Assembly (NCBI GenBank): GCA_965203215.1
Contig: CBDBBY010000001.1
Span: 248,001 to 312,000 of the forward strand
Direction: 5' to 3'
Source: CBDBBY01 sp965203215
Lineage (GTDB): Bacteria > Pseudomonadota > Alphaproteobacteria > Rhodobacterales > Rhodobacteraceae
Length of the DNA: 64,000 nucleotides
Shown here one piece after another: positions 18,702 to 27,976 of this stretch. Position numbers and translations under genes: made by a program. The notes under the pieces are model-generated. The model saw only the letters and a program-made list of their open reading frames with translations. It made no database searches and was not told the origin of the DNA. Within the stretch, counting starts at the first letter, position 1; every line of letters begins with the position of its first letter.

Positions 18702-19927
18702 TAGGGCCTTCGCTTTTAAAAAATTCTGTTTTTCATTTCCGCCACATGCTGCCACTCTTCGGTCAAAACAACAACGAAGAGCAGTGTCCGGAGGCAGAAG
18801 ATGGAAAGATTCCGCGCTATTTTTCAAGGGGTTGACGATCCCCGCAAGAGCAACGCCACGAAGCATGACTTGGTCGAGATGCTGGTAATCGCCCTTCTGG
18901 CGACGCTGTCGGGCTGGTCGTCATGCAGTTCGTTCGCCCGCTACGCGAAGTTCAAATACGAGTTTCTGAGCGAATTCATGGAACTCAAGGGCGGTCCGCC
19001 GAGCCACGACGCGTTCTCCGACCTGTTCAACGCTCTTGATCCGGAGCAGCTGGCGGGCGCCATGACGGAGTTGGCGAAGACGCTGTTCGCGGCGCTTCCG
19101 GGCGAGCAGGTCGCGATCGACGGCAAGGTGGTCAAGGGCGCGATCCTGGACGCCTCGAGGAAGTCCGCGCTGCATCTGGTGCAGGCGTTCGCGCCCGGAT
19201 CCGGCCTCGTTCTCGGCCAGATGAAGGTCGACGGGAAGTCGAACGAGATCACGGCGGTCCCCGCGCTTCTGGAGATGCTGGATCTGGACGGGCGCACGGT
19301 GACGGCCGACGCGATGCACACGCAGCGCGAGGCGTCGGCGCGGATCGTGGAGAAGGGCGGCGACTACATCCTTCCGGCGGAGGGCAACCAGAAGTCGCTG
19401 CAAGAGGACGTGCGGGTCTGGTTCTCCGACCCGGTGGCGCAGAAAGAAATGCTTTCTTGTCAGGACGTTGACGCCGGGCACGGGCGCATCGAGACGCGCG
19501 TCGCGACGGTCTCGCACGATGTCGGCTGGCTGCGGGACCGGCACGGCTGGCCCGGCCTCAAGGCCGTCGGCAGGATCGAGGCCGTCCGCGAGCTGAAGGG
19601 CAGGACGGAGCGGGCCGTCCGCCACTTCATCATGAGCGCGGAGATTCCGCCGGAGCGGCTGCTGGAGCTCGTCCGCAGCCACTGGGGGATCGAGAACGGC
19701 CTCCACTGGGTTCTGGACGTCGTCATGGACGAGGACCGGATGCGGAACCGAACCCTGAACGGGCCGGAGTGCCTCTCCGCTCTCCGGCGCTTCGGCCTGA
19801 ACATCGTGCGCTTCATGGACGACGACCACTCGCTCAAGGGACGGATGCATATCGCCTCCATGAACGACAAATATCTGCTCGCCATGCTGGCCAACGCGGT
19901 CGGCAAATTTTAAAAGCGAAGGCCCTA
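18702..19927 (+). mobile_element. Complete ISAs1-family insertion sequence
   Basis: A 1226-bp element with perfect 20-bp terminal inverted repeats (TAGGGCCTTCGCTTTTAAAA at 18702-18721 and its complement at 19908-19927). It is flanked by the 10-bp direct repeat GATTGCCCAC at 18692-18701 and 19928-19937, the target-duplication length known for ISAs1. The single transposase gene is intact, so this is the freshest-looking element of the 13-22 kb cluster. Confidence 0.93.
18801..19913 (+). CDS. ISAs1-family transposase
   Basis: The 370-residue product matches ISAs1/H-repeat transposases over its full length: the N-terminal DUF4338-like start MERFRAIFQGVDDPRKSNA, the HDLVEMLVIALLATLSGW segment, the first catalytic Asp in VAIDGKVVKGA (about residues 108-118), the second in VTADAMHTQ, and the HWGIENGLHWVLDVVMDEDR motif with the final catalytic Glu. 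GGAGG lies seven bases before the ATG. The gene has no frameshift and ends only a few bases before the right terminal repeat. Confidence 0.93.
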   Translation: MERFRAIFQGVDDPRKSNATKHDLVEMLVIALLATLSGWSSCSSFARYAKFKYEFLSEFMELKGGPPSHDAFSDLFNALDPEQLAGAMTELAKTLFAALPGEQVAIDGKVVKGAILDASRKSALHLVQAFAPGSGLVLGQMKVDGKSNEITAVPALLEMLDLDGRTVTADAMHTQREASARIVEKGGDYILPAEGNQKSLQEDVRVWFSDPVAQKEMLSCQDVDAGHGRIETRVATVSHDVGWLRDRHGWPGLKAVGRIEAVRELKGRTERAVRHFIMSAEIPPERLLELVRSHWGIENGLHWVLDVVMDEDRMRNRTLNGPECLSALRRFGLNIVRFMDDDHSLKGRMHIASMNDKYLLAMLANAVGKF

Positions 19928-20029
19928 GATTGCCCACCGCTTTCCATGCTCTCCGCGCTGCCGCGAACGCCAAGCAGCCGGACGCCCCGAATGTCCAAAA
20001 AACCGGGACGCAGGCTGCATTTCCCGGAG

Positions 20030-20976
20030 GAGTCCGCTTCTCCGACTATCTCGGACTTGGCGTGATCGCGCAGGTCTTTCCGCTTGGCTCGATTGAAGCG
20101 GCGCTGGGCGCGTGCGGCGTCCGCAGCGTGCGGAGGCGCGACCTTCCGCTGGAGGCGATGGCGTACTGCGTGATCGCGATGGGGCTGTTCCGCCAGGTCT
20201 CGACGCGCGAGGTCCTTCGCTGCCTCGCGGACGGTCTCCGCCTCGTGGCTCCCGGCGTTCCGGTGCGGATTTCCGGGAAGTCCTCGATTTCCCGCGCCCG
20301 ATCCCGGCTCGGGACGGCGCCTTCCGAAGGCGCGGCTGGCCCTGCTTCTGGAAACGGGAACGCGGGCGGCGCCCGCGTGGCGGGTCGGCCCGGTTCGCGG
20401 GGAGTCCGAGCATTCGCAGGCGGAGGCGCTGCTCGGGCATCCGGAGCCGGGAATGCTGCTCCCGGCCGACCGCGGCCCATTCGGCTTTCCCTTGTGGTCG
20501 AGGGCTTCGGAGACCGGAGCCGATCTGCTCCGGCGCGCGCGCGAACGCGCGCCTGCATCCGGCGGGCGAGCCGTTCGAGGACGGGTCGTGGCCGACCGAA
20601 CTGCGGGGTTCGGGATTGGACCGCCGGCGGAGCCGCGGTGCCTGCCGGATCCGGGTCGTGGAATGTCGGCTCGCGACGACGCTTCTCGACCCCGGCCCGC
20701 GAGCTCGCAGGCCTGTACCACGAGCGGTGGGAGATCGAGAATGCTTGCGACGAGGTCAAGACCCATCTGCTCGGGCCGGGAGCCGCGCTGCGGAGCAAGA
20801 CGCCGGATCTGGTCCTTCGGGAGATCGACGGGCTGATGCTCGCGCACTGCGCCGTGCGGAGCCTGATCCGCCGGGCGGCCGGAAAGGCCCGGGAGGACCC
20901 GGACGGGATCAGTTCCGCCCACGCCGTGCGCGTGGCTCGGAGGCGCCTGCAGAATCCGGACGCCGTTTCCCCCTGA
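20030..20976 (+). pseudogene. IS4-family transposase, frameshifted
   Basis: The start of the frame (LGLGVIAQVFPLGSIEAALG, RRRDLPLEAMAYCVIAMGLF, EVLRCLADGLR) is the N-terminal domain of IS4-type transposases. The C-terminal part is also clear (ELAGLYHERWEIENACDEVK with the catalytic Glu, then LREIDGLMLAHCAVRSLI). The middle, which should hold the catalytic Asp residues, is spread over different frames, so at least two frameshifts are needed. No intact product is possible. Confidence 0.75.
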
Positions 20977-21171
20977 TCCGGACGCTCTCGCGGAGGCCGT
21001 CGATGCCGAGATCCTCGAGGAGCGCGCCGTGCGGAGCCGGGGACAGGCCAAGCCGAGAGGAGTGCGGAGAAAAATGACTTCCTGCCGCATCCGAAAACGA
21101 GGCCCGGTCTCCCGGCGAACGCGCGAATGGAGGCCCGAAATCATCCATTGAAATACTTAAAGCAACGGTAT

Positions 21172-22070
21172 TGGGTTGGCTCATTTAGCGATTCGTATGC
21201 ATGCCGAGTTGACGGCGGCTCCGAGGCAGGTTGACGGGCTTGCGTTTTCGTCGAGGCAGGCGAGCTGGCATCGCTGAAGGCGGTTTCCGAGGTAATTCGT
21301 CGTGACGCCTCGGAAGTGGAACAGGAATCCCTTGAAGCGGCTTTGCCGGTTGCCGACCGTCTGGATGTGGCAGGGATCTCGGATGCGTTGTCCTGCGGAT
21401 TGGTTCAGAGCGATGCGGGACAATCCGAGCGACCGCGCAGGGCGGGTAGCAACGCGCCGCGGCGGCCAGCACGGCATCCGCCGCCTGGCCGGCCGGACCT
21501 TGGTTCGCTCGCCTTTCCGGCTTTGAAGAAGATAGGTCTCGTCCGCCTCCACAATCCCGCGCAGCGTCTCGGGATCCTGCCGCGAGGCGTCCAGGAACCG
21601 GTGCCGCCATCGGAAGGCGGTCGAATGCGCGATGCCGCAGCGCTGCGGGAGGCCTCCACCGTTTCGCCCTCCGCCAGGGATTCCCCGAACGACAGCCAGC
21701 GCTCCTTCTTGTGCAGCCCTTGCAGCGGCGTCCTGGTCACCGCGTTGAAGGTTCGGCCGCATGATTTGCAAAGATAACGCCGGAGGCCGCGCGCCATGCC
21801 CTTGCGCACCGCGCCGCCCTCGCCGCAGCGCGGGCAGATCCGCGACTCGCCGACGCCCCGCTCCACCGCCGCGACCGATCTCTCCTCGTCCGCGTCGGTC
21901 GAAAGCGTCCGGGCCGCCTCCGCCCGCTGCGCCGCAGTCAGCCGATCCGAGGCCGGCAGCCAATCCTGAAATTCCGCCTGATCCATCGTCTTGATCCTAA
22001 ACACTTTTCTGAATTCGACGCACAGCATGAAACGACAATGCATACAATTAAATAATTGAGCCATTGGGTT
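21172..22070 (-). pseudogene. IS1595-family element, frameshifted transposase
   Basis: Near-matching ends (TGGCTCATTTA at about 21176 and, on the other strand, TGGCTCAATTA at about 22055) bracket a minus-strand transposase gene. Its N-terminal part MDQAEFQDWLPASDRLTAA and the zinc ribbon ICPRCGEGG..YLCKSCGRTFN lie in one frame (to about 21660). The central HSTAFRWRHRFLDA and VEADETYLLQSRKGE (catalytic Asp-Glu) lie in another, and the end QSRFKGFLFHFRGVTTNYL follows. At least one frameshift therefore kills the gene. It is a close relative of the more decayed copy at 13.1-13.6 kb. The next 250 bases to the isomerase-like gene show nothing certain. Confidence 0.75.
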
Positions 22071-22325
22071 TAAGGTTGTCGCAGTTCGGCGGGTTGAATC
22101 TCAGGCAAGTGTTGACGCTGCCCCAGACGGTCGGTGGTGCGCTTTCTTGGCGTTGTGCATAAGATCATCGCGACGGGCGGTCTGCCAAGATTTCAAGGTC
22201 CAGGTTCCCGTGACCTGAGTCCCGTCGAACAAGGCGGGCATCAGCTGGCGGAATTTGGCTCTGGAAAAATCCGGAGGGTTCAGCCAAAATTGAAATTTCC
22301 TGCAAGAACGGAATGAGGCGGTGAA

Positions 22326-23378
22326 ATGGGAAACATGAAGGGTCCGGGCCTGTTCTTGGCACAGTTCGCGGGCGACAAGCCGCCGTTTGATTCGCTTGAA
22401 TCAATTTCGGAGTGGGCGGCGTCTCTTGGCTACAAGGGCGTGCAGATCCCGACTTTCGATGCTCGGATGTTCGATCTGGAGCGCGCAGCGGATTCGCAGG
22501 ACTATTGCGACGAGATCAAAGGGATATGCTCCGAAGCCGGAGTGGAGATTACGGAATTGTCGACGCATCTCCAAGGCCAGCTGGTCGCGGTGCATCCCGC
22601 ATACGACCTTCCGTTCGATGGATTCGCGCCAGCCCAAGTGCATGGCAAACCGAAGGAGCGTCGGGAGTGGGCAGCAAATCAGATTGAACTTGCGGCAATA
22701 GCTTCGCGCCGGATGGGTTTGGACACGATGGTATCGTTCACGGGAGCGCTCGCGTTTCCCTATCTTTATCCGTGGCCGCCCAGAGCATCGGGGCTGGTCG
22801 ACGAAGCTTTTTCAGAGCTGGCGAAACGGTGGAAACCCCTTTTGGATGCCTGCGGCAACCAAGGCGTTGATGTCGGTTTCGAATTGCACCCGGGCGAGGA
22901 CGTGTTTGACGGAGCGACTTTCGAGATGTTTCTTGACAAGCTGGGAGGTCATGCCCGCTGCGGGATCAACTACGACCCTTCGCATTTTCTCTTGCAGCAG
23001 TTGGACTATTTGGCGTTCATCGACATTTACCATGAGCGCATCAATTCGTTTCACGTCAAGGACGCCGAATTCAACCCGGACGGGCGTCAAGGCGTTTACT
23101 CGGGCTACCAGCCTTGGATGGAACGCGCTGGTCGCTTCAGAAGCCTCGGCGACGGCCAGATCGATTTTTCAGGCGTCTTTTCCAAGCTGGCGCAGCACGG
23201 ATACGACAGCTGGGCGGTTCTCGAGTGGGAATGCTGCATCAAATCGAAAGAGCAGGGCGCTTCGGAAGGTGCGCCTTTTATTGCAATGCATCTGATCGAC
23301 GTCACGCAGGAGTCATTTGAAGATTTCGCTGGCGGCGGCGAAAAAAGCGCGGTCAGAGCCATGTTGGGACTGGATTGA
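22326..23378 (+). CDS. Sugar phosphate isomerase/epimerase-like TIM-barrel protein
   Basis: The 350-residue product belongs to the AP endonuclease family 2 / xylose isomerase-like TIM-barrel superfamily. Seen: LGYKGVQIPTFDARMF, VDVGFELHPGEDVFDG (metal-binding Glu and His), CGINYDPSHFLLQQLDY (Asp, His), INSFHVKDAEFNPDG (His, Asp) and AVLEWECC (Glu), which give the metal-site residues in the expected order. Members of this group isomerise or dehydrate sugars or inositols. The overlap with the following Gfo/Idh/MocA oxidoreductase gene (the ATG shares bases with this stop) makes a two-step sugar or polyol pathway likely. Its substrate cannot be told. Confidence 0.87.
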   Translation: MGNMKGPGLFLAQFAGDKPPFDSLESISEWAASLGYKGVQIPTFDARMFDLERAADSQDYCDEIKGICSEAGVEITELSTHLQGQLVAVHPAYDLPFDGFAPAQVHGKPKERREWAANQIELAAIASRRMGLDTMVSFTGALAFPYLYPWPPRASGLVDEAFSELAKRWKPLLDACGNQGVDVGFELHPGEDVFDGATFEMFLDKLGGHARCGINYDPSHFLLQQLDYLAFIDIYHERINSFHVKDAEFNPDGRQGVYSGYQPWMERAGRFRSLGDGQIDFSGVFSKLAQHGYDSWAVLEWECCIKSKEQGASEGAPFIAMHLIDVTQESFEDFAGGGEKSAVRAMLGLD

Positions 23379-24532
23379 TGGCAAATTCATTTCTTCCGCC
23401 CATCAGATACGGGATGGTCGGCGGCGGCAGAGGTGCCTTCATAGGCGCTGTCCATCGTATGGCGGCAGCCATGGACGGGCATTTTTGCCTCGTGGCCGGC
23501 GCGCTTTCTTCTGATCCGGAGCGCGCGAAGGCGTCCGGCGCGGACCTCGGGCTTAATCCCGACAGGATCTATGCGTCCTACGAAGAAATGGCGGAATCTG
23601 AATCGAATAGGCAAGACGGCATTGATGCTGTCGTAATTGTTACGCCGAACCACATGCATGCGCCGCCTGCGATCAAGTTCCTGCAGAACGGCATTCACGT
23701 TATTTGCGACAAGCCTTTGACCGCAGCGCTCGGCGAGGCCGTACAATTGAGCGAGATCGTCGCTTCTGCAGGCAAGGTATTTGTGCTGACCCACAACTAC
23801 AGCGGCTATCCAATGGTGCGGGAAGCAAGGGAGCGAGTTCGGCGAGGAGAAATCGGCGCGATAAGGCTGGTGCATGCCGAATATGCGCAGGATTGGCTTG
23901 CGGAACCCTTGGAGCGCACCGGAAACAAGCAGGCGGGGTGGCGGACCGATCCCGCCCAATCAGGGCCTGCCGGCTGTCTTGGCGACATAGGCACCCATGC
24001 CTTCCAGCTGCTGCGTTTCGTAACGGGACTGTGCGTTGCAAGCATCTCGGCGGAACTTTCCACATTCGTTCAAGGTCGTCGCGTCGACGACAACGCGCAG
24101 GCGATGCTTCGCTTTGAAAACGGCGCTCGCGGAACGATCTGGGCGTCCCAAGTTGCGCCGGGCAACGAAAACGGCTTGAAGCTTCGCGTTTATGGGGAAA
24201 AGGGCGGCCTTGAATGGACCCAATCCGATCCGACGTATTTGTGGCACTCGCCTCTCGGCGGCAACAGGCAGTTGATTACGAGAGGCGGTGCCGGAGTCGG
24301 CGCTGCTGCGGCGAGGGTGACGAGAATTCCAGCGGGACATCCGGAGGGGTATCTGGAAGCGTTCGCGACAATCTACTCCGAAGCGGCAGCGGTCATAAGG
24401 GCGAATGATGGCGGCGCGCCTGTTCCGGAAGGGGTGCTCGTCCCAGGCATTGAAGACGGTCTAGAGGGCATGCGATTCATCGCTGCCTGTATTGAAAGCT
24501 CCTCAGCTAATTCTGCATGGGTGCGATTGTGA
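23378..24532 (+). CDS. Gfo/Idh/MocA-family oxidoreductase
   Basis: The product (384 residues from the ATG at 23378) is an NAD(P)-dependent sugar or polyol dehydrogenase of the Gfo/Idh/MocA family. The N-terminal Rossmann motif is GMVGGGRGAFIGAVH (about residues 12-26), followed by VVIVTPNHMHAPPAIKFLQNG and the family signature CDKPLT with its active-site Lys; the second domain contains GDIGTHAFQLLRFV, which carries the usual Asp and His. It overlaps the stop of the TIM-barrel gene. The two probably act on successive steps of one sugar pathway. Confidence 0.9.
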   Translation: MANSFLPPIRYGMVGGGRGAFIGAVHRMAAAMDGHFCLVAGALSSDPERAKASGADLGLNPDRIYASYEEMAESESNRQDGIDAVVIVTPNHMHAPPAIKFLQNGIHVICDKPLTAALGEAVQLSEIVASAGKVFVLTHNYSGYPMVREARERVRRGEIGAIRLVHAEYAQDWLAEPLERTGNKQAGWRTDPAQSGPAGCLGDIGTHAFQLLRFVTGLCVASISAELSTFVQGRRVDDNAQAMLRFENGARGTIWASQVAPGNENGLKLRVYGEKGGLEWTQSDPTYLWHSPLGGNRQLITRGGAGVGAAAARVTRIPAGHPEGYLEAFATIYSEAAAVIRANDGGAPVPEGVLVPGIEDGLEGMRFIAACIESSSANSAWVRL

Positions 24533-24656
24533 AGCACTCAGGCCGCCGGATGCGCGGGAGCGACAGCGAGGCGGCCCGACATTGGCTCTTCCGGGAATTT
24601 TCTGCCTTCATCCAATCGGTCGACCGACGCGGAACCGCTTGGATTTGGACCGCGAT

Positions 24657-26777
24657 TCATCTTCTGCGGAATTCTTCGCCTGTTTGCTGATCGACCATCT
24701 TCATTGAAAGGCGAACCTTGCCGCGGTCGTCGAAACCAGTGAGCTTCACCTTGACTTCTTGCCCCTCGGACAAAACTTCCGAGGGGTGGCGAAGTCGGGT
24801 TTCGTTGATCTGGCTGATGTGCACTAGCCCGTCGCGTTTGCCGAAGAAATTGACGAAAGCGCCGAAATCAGTCAGTTTCACGACTTTGCCGCTGTAGACC
24901 CTTCCGACTTCGGGCTCGGCCACGATCAAGTGAATCATGTCGTAGGCTTTCTTGATCGCGCTTTGCTCCGACGATGCGATCTTGATCACGCCATCGTCGT
25001 TCACATCGACCTTCGCCCCGGAAGTTTCAACGATTTCGCGAATGACCTTTCCGCCCGTTCCGATCACGTCCCGAATTTTGTCGGTCGGGATATTCATCGT
25101 TTCGATGCGCGGCGCATATGCCGAGAATTCGCCAGCACGGTCTTGAGTCTTGGCCATCTCCTGAAGAATTCGCAACCGCCCATCCTTCGCTTGGGCCAGT
25201 GCTTTCTCCATGATTTCGGGAGTGATTCCGGCAACCTTGATGTCCATCTGCAGCGAGGTGATGCCGTTCGCTGTTCCCGCGACTTTGAAGTCCATGTCGC
25301 CGAGATGGTCTTCATCGCCAAGAATGTCGGTGAGAATCGCGAAGCGGCCGTCCTTCTCCAGAATCAGCCCCATCGCCACCCCGGCGACCGGCAGCCGCAG
25401 CGGAACTCCGGCGTCCATCATCGACAGCGATGCGCCGCAAACCGTCGCCATCGACGATGAGCCGTTCGACTCCGTTATCTCTGAAACGACCCTTATCGTA
25501 TAAGGAAATGACTCCTGATCCGGGAGAACGGCTTGAAGGGCCCGCCAAGCGAGTTTTCCGTGCCCGATCTCCCTTCGGCCGGGAGGGCCCATTCGGCCTG
25601 TTTCGCCGACGGAATACGGCGGGAAGTTATAGTGGAGCATAAAATTCGCGCGGTAGTTTCCGTGCAGGGCATCGACAATTTGCTCGTCCTCCCCGGTTCC
25701 GAGTGTCGTGACCACCAGCGCTTGAGTTTCGCCTCGAGTGAACAGGGCGGAGCCGTGGGCGCGCGGCAGGAGGCTGACCTCGCAATTGATCGGACGCACA
25801 GTTTCCCTGTCGCGTCCGTCAATTCGATTGCCTCCGTCGATGATGTCGCCGCGGAGGATTCCCGACTCGAGTTTCTTGATTGCTTCCGGAAGATTTTCGT
25901 CCGCTTGGCTTTCCTCGTCGATTGTCTCCGCAATCATGCTTCGGACTTCGGCGATGCGGCCCTGCCGTTCCAGTTTGTCGGCAACCGCGAATGCTTCGCG
26001 CATCTTCCCGCCTCCGATGCTGGAGACTTTCTCGGCGAGTCCTGAATAGTCGGGGCTTTCAAACTCGAACGGAACCTTTGCCGCTTTTTCGGCGAGGGAG
26101 ACAATCATGTCGATGACGGGGGCCATTTCCTTATGCCCGAATTGCACCGCGCCGAGCATTTCCGATTCGCTCAGCTCGTATGCCTCCGATTCGACCATCA
26201 TCACCGCGTCGCGGGTGCCGGCGACGACCAAATCGAGGCGTTGCCCCGAGTTCTTGCACAACTGGTCCATGTCGGGGACGGTCGGATTGAGTATGTATCG
26301 TCCGTCAAGAAACCCGACTCTCGCGGCGGCGATCGGTCCGCAGAAAGGAACTCCCGAAAGAGTCAAGGCCGCCGACGCGGCGATGATCGCTACAATGTCC
26401 GGATCATTCACCAAATCGTGAGACAGAACCGTGCAAGTCACTTGCACCTCATTGCTGAACCCATCGACGAAGAGCGGGCGAATCGGCCTGTCGATCAATC
26501 GCGAGGTCAGCGTTTCCTTTTCGGACGGTCTCGCTTCGCGCTTGAAAAAGCCGCCGGGAATCTTGCCGGACGCGTAATATCTTTCTTGATAATGCACCGT
26601 CAGGGGAAAGAAATCCTGCCCCGGCTTTTTGGATCTGGCGAACGTGACGGCGGCCATGACGCGGGTTTCGCCTTTGGTCGCAACGACGCAGCCGTCCGCC
26701 TGCCGGGCGATCTTGCCTGTTTCAAGCTTGAGCGCTTCACCGCCCCATAGAATTTCTTCCGTTACAGAATTGAACAT
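24657..26777 (-). CDS. pnp: Polyribonucleotide nucleotidyltransferase
   Basis: The product has 706 residues from MFNSVTEEILWGGEALKLE. PNPase degrades RNA from the 3' end with phosphate and is part of the degradosome in many bacteria. The domains are in the standard order: two RNase PH-like domains separated by a helical linker (first about 10-140, second about 320-460, with FMLHYNFPPYSVGETGRMG), then a KH domain (DKIRDVIGTGGKVIREIVE, about 560) and an S1 domain (VYSGKVVKLTDFGAFVNFF, about 622). It stops soon after the S1 domain without the acidic tail of many proteobacterial enzymes. It lies downstream of rpsO, with a hairpin between them. Confidence 0.97.
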   Translation of the reverse strand: MFNSVTEEILWGGEALKLETGKIARQADGCVVATKGETRVMAAVTFARSKKPGQDFFPLTVHYQERYYASGKIPGGFFKREARPSEKETLTSRLIDRPIRPLFVDGFSNEVQVTCTVLSHDLVNDPDIVAIIAASAALTLSGVPFCGPIAAARVGFLDGRYILNPTVPDMDQLCKNSGQRLDLVVAGTRDAVMMVESEAYELSESEMLGAVQFGHKEMAPVIDMIVSLAEKAAKVPFEFESPDYSGLAEKVSSIGGGKMREAFAVADKLERQGRIAEVRSMIAETIDEESQADENLPEAIKKLESGILRGDIIDGGNRIDGRDRETVRPINCEVSLLPRAHGSALFTRGETQALVVTTLGTGEDEQIVDALHGNYRANFMLHYNFPPYSVGETGRMGPPGRREIGHGKLAWRALQAVLPDQESFPYTIRVVSEITESNGSSSMATVCGASLSMMDAGVPLRLPVAGVAMGLILEKDGRFAILTDILGDEDHLGDMDFKVAGTANGITSLQMDIKVAGITPEIMEKALAQAKDGRLRILQEMAKTQDRAGEFSAYAPRIETMNIPTDKIRDVIGTGGKVIREIVETSGAKVDVNDDGVIKIASSEQSAIKKAYDMIHLIVAEPEVGRVYSGKVVKLTDFGAFVNFFGKRDGLVHISQINETRLRHPSEVLSEGQEVKVKLTGFDDRGKVRLSMKMVDQQTGEEFRRR

Positions 26778-26807
26778 TTGATGCCTTTCATTCCGGTTGC
26801 CCATTCA

Positions 26808-26836
26808 ATCGCGCTCGCACGGACGTCGAGCGCGAT
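26808..26836 (-). promoter_or_regulatory. Hairpin in the rpsO-pnp leader
   Basis: ATCGCGCTCG at 26808-26817 and CGAGCGCGAT at 26827-26836 form a perfect 10-bp stem with a 9-base loop, about 30 bases before the pnp start codon on the minus-strand transcript. There is no T-run, so it is not a typical terminator. Its place matches the leader hairpin of pnp that RNase III cuts in enteric bacteria, where PNPase then represses its own synthesis; the same role here is inference. Confidence 0.6.
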
Positions 26837-26989
26837 TCGGGCTCTTCAGGCAGGTTCGAACCAACCTGCATGCCCTTGAGCAAACCGGGTCTTGCTTGCG
26901 CACGATATCCGCAAAAGGATTTCAGTCGGCTTTGAATTTCGCAGCCCACCCGTTTGCATGTCATGCGGATCTTCGTCGCTTTTCCGTGC

Positions 26990-27259
26990 TTACCGACGGA
27001 TGCCTAAACGGCCAATCAAATCCCGATAACGCTTTTCGTCTTTCGATTTAACGTAATCGAGCAACTTTCGTCGCTGGGCGATAAGCCTCCGCAGGCCTCG
27101 CCTCGAATGATCGTCCTTCTTGTGAGTCTTGAAATGTTCCGTGAGATTCGAGATTCTCGTGGTCAAAACCGCCACCTGGACTTCGGGAGAGCCGACGTCT
27201 CTTTCGCTGATTGCGAATTCACTGATCAATTCGGCTTTTTTACTGGCGCTTATCGACAT
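26990..27259 (-). CDS. rpsO: 30S ribosomal protein S15
   Basis: The 89-residue product beginning MSISASKKAELISEFA is full-length S15, a primary 16S rRNA-binding protein of the small subunit. It contains GSPEVQVAVLTTRISNLTEH and HKKDDHSRRGLRRLIAQRRKLLDY, the conserved core. The ATG at 27259 is preferred over the upstream frame to 27376 because it gives the usual N-terminus and GAAGGAAAC lies upstream. The gene is followed by pnp in the order known from many bacteria. truB, often upstream, is not present. Confidence 0.97.
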   Translation of the reverse strand: MSISASKKAELISEFAISERDVGSPEVQVAVLTTRISNLTEHFKTHKKDDHSRRGLRRLIAQRRKLLDYVKSKDEKRYRDLIGRLGIRR

Positions 27260-27976
27260 CGTTTCCTTCTTTTTCTTGGTGGGCGAGCCGGGATGTCGTC
27301 CAGTCGGCGCCGTTTGCTGATTTGCGGCCGATCGACCGGTGCCGTGCGCATATAGTATATCGGCGGCAATGCGCAAGCGTTAAACGATTCGATGCGGCTC
27401 GAGCAGCCTCCGGTCCGCAGCTCTTGCGGAGCGCCGGATTGGCGCCGCCGGCATATGGCTTTCATGGCAGATCGAATCCCGCTGCATAGGTGATGATCCG
27501 CTTCGGTTCCGTCCTGCTGCAACGGCTGATCGCTCCGCGGCTTGGCGACATGCCGCACTTTGAACCTTGCGACCTCGAGGCTGAGATTGCCTTGGCAGGG
27601 ACTGCAACGCCTTCTCCGCGAACGATGGAGGCGTCGAGAAGCCATCCGGGACGCGCCGGAACGGACGGCGATGGACGCGCTGCAGTGCAAAGTAGGAAAG
27701 ATGCTGGGCGGCATGAATCGATTGATATTGAAGTAAACGAAAGGCAGGCGCGATCGCTTGATGCCGCAAGCTGCCGACAGGTCGCTGAAGTATCGGGGCA
27801 GGGCAGCCGGATCCGGTCGCGCGGCGCAGGTCAGTTGGCGTTCCTGATCCGCAACCCATCCGGAGAATTCAATCAATTCCAGACTTCGAGGGGCACGCTT
27901 GCGCCGTCGCCGAAACCATTGCCGCCGACAACTGAAGCGGACGGCGTCTTTCCGTCCAAATTCCCCAGCGTTCAGG
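27260..27976. other. Intergenic stretch between infC and rpsO, no gene supported
   Basis: About 720 bases. Frames over 150 codons run on both strands (27490-28002 plus, 27250-27876 minus), but their translations are low-quality and unlike any family I know. The rpmI-rplT pair that follows infC in many bacteria is missing here. The last part before rpsO (AGTATATCG near 27353) is AT-richer and may hold its promoter. Confidence 0.45.
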
